This document shows, piece by piece, positions 57,270 through 64,000 of a DNA stretch of 64,000 bases. The position numbers and the translations under genes were made by a program. The stretch's first letter is position 1. Each line of letters opens with the position of its first letter. A model generated the notes under the pieces. That model searched no databases. It was not told the DNA's origin and worked only from the letters and a program-made list of their open reading frames with translations. Source of the DNA: Gongronella butleri (lineage: Eukaryota > Mucoromycota > Mucoromycetes > Mucorales > Cunninghamellaceae); contig JAIWZP010000030.1 in the NCBI GenBank assembly GCA_025201375.1, positions 340,924 to 404,923 on the forward strand, read 5' to 3'.

Positions 57270-57774
57270 AAGAAACAAAAAATACCAAAAAAAAAAATTA
57301 AAGGGACACTTGCTTTTTACACGAATTTGGCATCGAAATTGAAAAAAAAAAATAAAGGCGATCAGCAAGCCCAAATTTTTCTACACCAACATTCTTCAGT
57401 GCATTGGGCTTGTTTCAACCCTGTCGGGACCAATCAAGCGATTTCCCTGAAAAAAGGGCAATCCTTTTTTCCAATTCGCCATTTTCAGCTCCCTCTTTTT
57501 TTTTTATTTTTTGTTCCTTTTTCTCTCTTGCTTTTTCTCTTTTTTTCAAACTTATTTTTTTGCTCGTGTGGTAGTGAGTGCCCTGTGTGTGTAAAAGTAG
57601 CCGTCTTGTCGCTGTAGCTGTTCCTTTTTCTCTCTTTTTCTCTCTTTCTTACATTTTTCCTGCCCTATTTATTGTCCCTCCCTCGTTTTTTTATTTTTTT
57701 GTTTGCCGTCGGTTGAAACACCCCCTTCCTTTCTCCTTTTTGTTTTATTTTTCTCTTTGTGATCACCACTCTTG
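57270..57774. other. Spacer between TOP1 and C2H2 factor
   Basis: 3' end of TOP1 and a pyrimidine-rich leader of the next gene; no ORF of note. Confidence 0.5.
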
Positions 57775-57993
57775 ATGCATATTCCTGAGGCGACAGACCC
57801 ATTCACGCTACAAGATATGGGCCTGGGCAGCGACAATGCCTTCCAGCTCATGTCGGCCGCCGACAACTTTATGCCCTCGACAGCCAACTTGCTTGCGTCG
57901 CTGGATGATCCCGTCTTTTACCAGCAACCGCCGCAGTCCACGGTCATGCCAATTCAGCAGCAACAAGCGTCAATTGCGATGTCATCCATGCAA

Positions 57994-58024
<31 letters not shown>

Positions 58025-58031
58025 AGCAACA

Positions 58032-58062
<31 letters not shown>

Positions 58063-59864
58063 CAACAGCAACAGCAATTGCAGCAACAGCAGCAGCCATT
58101 GGACCCGAAAATGCATTCGTACAACATGATCCAGCATCATTATCAACAATTGGCCATGGCATCGTCGTCGCCCGCGACTGCGGGCCTCGCTACGGCCGCC
58201 ACGGCGGTCTCACCATCCATCACGATGCCCGCATCAGCCTCCACGTCTTCGTCCACAAACACAAAGTTAAAGGTACAGGCAAAAAAAAAAAAAAAAAAAA
58301 AGTGGCACGAATCGAGGCCCAACGGGCACACAACAATTCGTTTCCGACCGTTCAAGGTTACATAAGCTCCAAATTCACCCTTTTTTTGTTGGTATTTTTC
58401 ATATGTGTGCTCCTCAGGACGAAGCCAATGACACGATGGACGTCGATGTGACCACGCCACCCGTCCCATTGCCGCGTCATGCCAATTTACCATCATCTTC
58501 CACGCTTTCGACTCCGTCGTCGCATCAATTCAACAACAAAACACGCGAGGAGCTTGTAGATCTCGTTGTTCAACTTCAGACCGAGCGAAACCAGATGATC
58601 CAGCGCTTGGAACAGCTCCAGCGCGGTGCATCGCAGCCGTGGCAAGCCGGTGGCAGCGCGTCAATGGCCAATTCGGCAAATTCGTCAGGCCATGCGCCTT
58701 CCACCGCTACGCATGACGATGCCGCACACGACGAGGACGACGAGGACGATGAAGAGGTCGAAACAGGCAGCGTCACCAGCGAAAGCAACGACAAGGTTGA
58801 GATGCAATGCCTGTGGAAGGATTGTAGGCAATTTTACACCGGCATTCGAAACCTGACCGACCACATCATTGAAATGCATATTGGTGGTGGCAAGGTAATC
58901 AAAAAGAAAACAGGGAGAAAAAAGGGCAAGGGGAACGCAGGCCATCACGCGCCGGAAGTTGCAAACCTGCAACCCCCCCCCAAATTGGACACAAAGCGAT
59001 GGAATCACTCACATTTCATTTTTTTTCTCGCTTAGCCGACGTATCGATGCGAATGGGAGAATTGTCGACGCAACCAAAAGCCATTCACCAAGCGCCACAA
59101 GATTTGTAACCACTTGCGTAGCCACACAGGCGAGCGCCCCTTTGCCTGCGACCAACCTGGCTGCGACAAGCGTTTCTCTCGCCCAGACTCGCTCACGACG
59201 TAAGAGAGAGTGAGAGAGAAAATGAGGGCGAAAGCGGCAGCAAGCTCATTTTCTGGCCTATTTTTGCGTTTTTTCCAGTCACATCAAGACGCATTCCACG
59301 GTGCGGCCATTTGTGTGCCACTACGAGGGATGTGAAAAGGCTTACTACCACGCGCGATCGCTCAAGAAGCATTTGCGACTACATGAGGAGGCTGCTGCGG
59401 CGGCGGCGGCCGAGGCCGCGACATCGATGCCTGCCATGCCCGCGTCCACGCTCCAGCACCCGCAGCAAGCGTACGCATTCGCGCCGTACATGCTTGCGCA
59501 GCAACAGCAGCAACAGCAGCAGCATTTATCACAACAACAAGCGCTTCCGCCACCATTACCAGGACAATCGCAGCAACAGCAGCAGGCACCACCGCCTGCG
59601 CAGCATTCACAGCACATGCAGGCCGCTCAGCCGACGCCACCGCAGCCAGACAACAGCAAGCTGTTGTTTGACCCGACGACAATGAGCTTTTCCATGCAAC
59701 AGGTCGTCATGTCGCCAAACACCACCAGCGGCAACACACCCCCAATTGCCACCAATGCGATGAACGCAATGATATCCTCTGAGCCGCAGCCTCAAATGAT
59801 GATGCCATACCCCCTGCCCACCCCGTCCCAACCTCTGATGCCACAAAACGGATTCGCGCTATAA
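57775..59864 (+). CDS. C2H2 zinc-finger factor with Gli/Zic-like finger array and polyQ
   Basis: Predicted nuclear transcription factor. It starts [16 protein letters not shown] and soon enters a ~40-residue glutamine tract (57988-58098, mixed CAG/CAA). Four C2H2 fingers follow: [20 protein letters not shown] ending [23 protein letters not shown] ending [25 protein letters not shown] ending KTH; and [20 protein letters not shown] ending RLH. The C-x-W-x2-C form of the first two, the TGERPF linker and the CxxxxC spacing resemble the Gli/Zic group. Four exons, with introns between finger 1 and 2 and between 3 and 4. The C-terminus is again Gln/Pro/Met-rich. A PacC/Rim101-type relative is the main alternative; targets unknown. 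Confidence 0.8.
57988..58098 (+). repeat. Long CAG/CAA (polyglutamine) tract
   Basis: About 36 glutamine codons with one Leu interruption, mixing CAG and CAA, in the C2H2 factor gene. Confidence 0.9.
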
Positions 59865-60102
59865 TCGCCCCTTTTTTTTTTCTTTTTCTTCCTCACTTTC
59901 CCTCTTTTTTTTTTTATGCATGCCTTACTTTCTCTCCCTTTCAGCGTCACGTTTTGAGCTGCCATCCCCACCTGTTTGCCCTCACTCCTGCTCTCCCTCC
60001 CCTCTATTTAAAAATGTACCATAGCCAGAACAAAAAAAAAATTGGTAATAAAATAGCACAAAGCACGCGTTGTGGCCCTTTAATCATACTGCAGGGGGGA
60101 AT

Positions 60103-61464
60103 CTAAGGATGCTCCGACACTACCAGCGGCTGTCGCTCCTCGTCAAGCGTCGCCAGCAGCGGGTCATGCCGCGATTTGTACAAAATATAGTGCTGTGTCA
60201 TGAAAATCAGATCAAAGCCAATGGCAACAAAGCCAAGACCACTATAAAAAAAAAAAAAAGGAGTCAGTCTGGGACAATTCCTGAGTAACTCATGCTCTTA
60301 CAATTTGACAGGCGCCTAACAGGAGAAAAAGAGAAAAAATACAGGGATCAATCGCGTGATTTGCCAAAAAGAACGTGTTGCATGATCAACTTACACCCGT
60401 GATGCCAGACCAATCATTGGCAATAGCCGCGTCTAAGATCAATTGTGCAACTGACAGACATCCGCCTGTGAAATCCAGCAGAATGTTGTGGATGCTCCAT
60501 CCAATCGTCGATTTACGCTGGTAATTCATCCACATCTGCATAAATAGAAAGAAAGACACGTCCGTGAGCAACCCGACCCCCTTTTTTTTTTTTGCCGCTC
60601 CTGGGGCGTGTTTACCTGGGGCAGGTATTTGATGAAGCTGATGATCAGCTTGATATAGCTCAAAAAGTACAAAAAGTCGATCCACATGCTGCCGCCAAGC
60701 AACACAACCGCGACAAACAAGGCACTAGCGCCAATTGCCACGAGCAAGAACGTGCGCGCCGAACGAGACAACTCTTGATCCGACTGCGATGCAAAAGCAA
60801 GGATTGATCAGCACGGCAAAAGAAAAAAAGGGAAGAAATTTTACCTTGTAATGGAACGTTTGCGTCAAAGTGAATGCCGAGATGAGAAACGCGTGCACGG
60901 CAAAGAGCACGTCATTGCCGCGCACCAAATTGTCGCTGTCATTGTGCCGGTGTCGGTCTAATTTTACAAGAAGTAAAAGAAAATGAGCCAATTTTATCCT
61001 ATTTTTGGTGTTGGCCAGCTCCTGACTTGCATTGCTCCTGGATTTCCTTGCTAAAGAAAAAGGCCAAATTGAAGATCTAGCAATGAAATGCGTGAGCGAG
61101 CTTTTTTTCGGAGAGCGCGAGGGAGCGGATGAGTAATCGTACAGAGTAGCACAAGAAGCCAAACACGTTGTAGTAAACAAAATCAAGCGACAAGCCCTGG
61201 ACACTACAGATAAAAGCATATGAGCACGTCCGTCGATGTTGTTGGCCACGCAGTGCCGCCCGAAACAAACGCGCGTTACCTTTTTCTGCGGAAATTCAAG
61301 ATCGCCTGCGGGTAAAAGCTAATGGACCAAGCAAGAAAATAGGTCTGAATAAAAAAAAAAAAAAAAAAGCGCGTTAGTGCACGGCCTTTTGAGCGTGTGT
61401 CGCTTACCCAGCCGAGAATATTAGAGACAACTGGCCAGATCGCAACAGAAGACGCGCCGTCCAT
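60103..61464 (-). CDS. Cystinosin, lysosomal/vacuolar cystine-H+ symporter
   Basis: PQ-loop transporter exporting cystine from vacuole or lysosome. Start ATG at 61464 gives [19 protein letters not shown]. The first PQ loop is [20 protein letters not shown] with [20 protein letters not shown] after it. The second PQ loop spans IKYLPQ | [10 protein letters not shown] followed by [15 protein letters not shown], the most conserved cystinosin segment. The C-terminus reads [20 protein letters not shown] and ends VVSEHP. At least eight exons on the minus strand and about 290 aa. It lacks the long glycosylated luminal N-terminus of the animal protein. The final exons are separated by very short introns. 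Confidence 0.88.
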
Positions 61465-62440
61465 GGTTGCGAGAATATGTATTATTGTATTGTAGTCGAC
61501 AAAGCAACAAAAGAAAGAATAAAGAGGAGCCAAAGACAGTAATAAACGACGAATGAGGTGATCCCCGCCAAAAATGGCGAATTGTCCCACCTCAGCCTAT
61601 CAGGGGCCTTGCCGCAGTGGCGGAGAGACGTTGCGCCTTTTTTTTTCCACGCGCACTCAGGGCCACCCTGTATCGTGATTTCCACTTTACATTTATGATG
61701 CGCGGCATCATCCCACCAGGACGTGTCAGTCGCTGTCATCCGCCTGAAAGAAAGGTTTGATTTAGAGCACCCAATTATGTTTTTTTTGTATTTTGCGTGT
61801 GTTACTTCTGCATTCTGCTTTACTGTACCAATTGTTACATATTGTGATTCCACGAGGGAGACAGAGAACACGTTTTACGCTTTCACCGCACCTTTGTTGA
61901 CTTAAGCCGTCCGCAGACGTACGCTACAAGTTTCCAATGACCTGAAAAAGCCAATTGTGGGCAAAAAAAAAAAACTACTTTTTAACACGAAATCCCCATG
62001 TTTTTAGTACTGTAGTTGTACTCTTGTACACAAGAAATTAGGAGCGGTTACAGTAATAAGGTGCCCTCTGATTGCAATCAGCTGCTAAGCACAACTTCAG
62101 CAGCACTTGTTGTATTGTGCGGTATCATATCATATGATAGCAATACGTAGTGTCACGCCTTAATAAAATCCGCTTTTGATAATGACATTCATGCCAAATC
62201 ATTACAGTAGCAGGAAGGCAGCAATATTTCAGGTCGGCTGTGTTGTTTGTTATCGTTGCTCATCGAACCAACTTTTTTTTCAAGTGGTGTGCCTCCGTGG
62301 TGGCGACTGGCGAGTAATCGCAAAGTAGTGATACCGTACTGATTTTGTACGTACCGGTAGGTAGTACCGTACTACAGTAAACGCTAAACGTGCAACGAAT
62401 TGATGGTGCACGAGACGCAAGTGATTGTTTGAGATCATCA
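61465..62440. other. Spacer from cystinosin into repeat region
   Basis: Cystinosin promoter to about 61750, then AT-rich DNA with TACTGTA/TACAGTA motifs (62008-62386). No gene. Confidence 0.45.
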
Positions 62441-63507
62441 TGGCTGCTTTGATTGCTAGAACAGTACGTAGTCGTGCGTGGATGGGCTGTCGGTTGCTGT
62501 GGTACCGATGGCTGCTGGTACAGAATCTTGACCAGCTTGCACATACCGGTACCGGTAATTGATCGTTGGTTTTTTCACCACATCTTTTGATTGATTGATT
62601 CTACAGTATCATATTTTTCTTTCTTTTCTTTTTTCTTTCACAAGCCCGAGCGATAATCAAGCGCGTCTACTACAGTATCATCATCATCATGATGGGACTC
62701 GCTGACGCGTGGATCTACAGTACCAGCTACCAGCAGGACTAGGTCTGCTGGCTCACAAGGTCACAACACTGTGCGAAAAAGCATCCAATTTTTGCCTTTG
62801 GAAAACGAAATGGCTTGTTTCTTGGACTTTGGCGGCTTGTTGTGCCTCCAGAAAATTTTTTACAGCCTATTCGCCCGTGTCAAATTTGGCATTGATTTGG
62901 ATGATGCGCAGCAGATCAGACCTGCATTTAAGCTCAGTTGCACACACGCTCTGACGTGTGATGCCTGACATCTAATTCGCCTCATAGCCTATTTCCATAG
63001 CCTATTTAAACGTCTCTTTCCCCTCTATTTTCCCTTTCTTTTCTCTCTCTCTCACTTTTGACATAAAAAGCTACCTTTAGTCCTATCATTTGTCCTTTCT
63101 CATTCACAGCCCGCCAATGAAATCTGCGTCACGGCGTAAAACTATAGCCCAGTTCATACTGTATTCAAGACGGACCCGCCCGAGCGATTTTTTTTGGACT
63201 CGAAAATACCAAAACCCTCCTATTTGTACTACCGGTATTTTGCATTAATCTGGCCATCTGCATGGTCGACCCTGTTCAAAAATATGATAGCTGCATCGCG
63301 TTCAGCGTAAAATTTGCAACAAAAAAGTTTAAACCCCCAAAGCGCTACGGCCACTTTTGAAAAATTCAGGAGTCACTCAGGGGTCACTCAGGGGTCACAC
63401 ATTTCAATCTCAGAACATGCCAAATTTGGGAAATTTCGAACTCCGAGTGATCAATGCATCCCAAACAGGTAACTCTGACGGTTTGCCATTGGCAGACAAA
63501 ATGGCAG
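62441..63507 (+). repeat. Older dispersed repeat, copy 2
   Basis: Same orientation as the copy at 36390-36901 plus 42085-42402, with TGGCTGCTTTGATTGCTAGA, TTGTTGTGCCTCCAGAAA, TGCGTCACGGC, GGGGTCACTCAGGGGTCACA and CCATTGGCAGACAAAATGGC in the same order. It contains about 250 bp (roughly 62880-63120) not present in copy 1. Interrupted at 63507. Confidence 0.78.
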
Positions 63508-64000
63508 TAGGGTTGCTTATCGATCGATTGAGACGAGATTGACCCCATCTCGTATCAATCGATTATTTTTTAAAGCGTCTCAATCGAAATGCCATATGAG
63601 ACAGCGCGAGATCGATCGAGATCCGAGACATATCGAGATTTCGAATTCAATCGCATTTCGATATTTTTAGTCATCCGGACCCAATTGAGAATTTGAGACG
63701 CGAGCGATCGAGACGCGATCGAGACGCGATCGAGCGAGACCGATCGAAATGAAAAGATCAACAATAATAAAATGACATTTTCAACCAAAAGATTTGAACC
63801 TGAGGCACTAAACGCTCAGATTCGAGACGAAAAACGAGAAAACAAGACAAGTAATTGAGAGAAAAAGAGACAAGAGAGCGAGGAAAAACGAGGTAAGGGC
63901 GAGAGGCGACAAGAACGAGAAAAAAAGAGGAAAAAAGAAGGATACTGTATAATACAGTAGTAGTAGTATGACGGTGTGTACCGATATCGTAGTTTATCAC
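63508..64000 (+). mobile_element. Second hAT copy, terminal 493 bp (runs off window)
   Basis: Begins with the TIR TAGGGTTGCTTAT and continues as the reverse complement of 42076-41584, with no gap and no mismatch in the stretches compared. The expected 8-bp target duplication on this side would be AATGGCAG (63500-63507); its partner lies beyond the window. Transposase coding sequence is not reached here. Confidence 0.92.

Noticed and set aside
63361..63400. Repeated GGGGTCACTCAGGGGTCAC as a CRISPR-like or nuclear-receptor-type array
   Set aside because: Only two or three adjacent units inside a dispersed repeat; no spacers and no relevant protein family.

Overview
The window reads as nuclear DNA of an intron-rich fungus, most likely an early-diverging (non-Dikarya, possibly Mucoromycota) lineage. 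The evidence is a class IV-type chitin synthase, a Zn2Cys6 regulator, a fungal PMT and a Dal5-type permease, next to genes usually associated with animals or early-diverging eukaryotes: a gamma-secretase APH-1 subunit and a Frizzled/Smoothened-type receptor with a cysteine-rich domain. Most genes are split by short introns (about 60-200 bp) carrying long A runs after the donor and long T runs before the acceptor. The lineage is an inference; no rRNA or marker gene is present to fix it.

Layout. 0-4 kb: a Dal5-family MFS permease and an F-box protein whose frame is broken by one stop codon. 4.2-13.9 kb: four tandem copies of a ~2.4 kb unit, each a flavoprotein monooxygenase (three exons, 439-440 aa) with its own conserved promoter. 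14-20 kb (minus strand): chitin synthase and an RNA polymerase III Rpc37/RPC5-type subunit. 20-22.5 kb: no recognisable gene. 22.5-27.3 kb: APH-1 (+) converging on a Frizzled-like receptor (-). 27.7-31.7 kb (-): protein O-mannosyltransferase. 32.5-36.2 kb (+): a compact run of BOD1/SHG1-type COMPASS subunit, acireductone synthase (methionine salvage) and a CDF zinc transporter.

36.4-44 kb is a repeat-rich island. A complete 5,175 bp hAT DNA transposon (36902-42076, 13-bp TIRs, perfect 8-bp target duplication CGCAGGAT, intact transposase frames) sits inside an older repeat. A second copy of that older repeat lies at 62.4-63.5 kb and is itself interrupted at 63508 by another hAT copy in the opposite orientation. 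The two hAT ends match base for base wherever I compared them, over the 493 bp visible. 44.5-46.6 kb is an intronless F-box protein; 46.6-49.5 kb has no clear gene. 49.5-61.5 kb returns to conserved genes: a Zn2Cys6 transcription factor, DNA topoisomerase I, a Gli/Zic-type C2H2 factor with a very long polyglutamine tract, and cystinosin (-).

The most notable points are the APH-1 and Frizzled-like genes as neighbours (with a Gli-type zinc finger 31 kb away), the nested and recently mobile hAT elements, the mosaic tandem monooxygenase array with shared promoters, and the A-run/T-run intron architecture, which could pair across introns.
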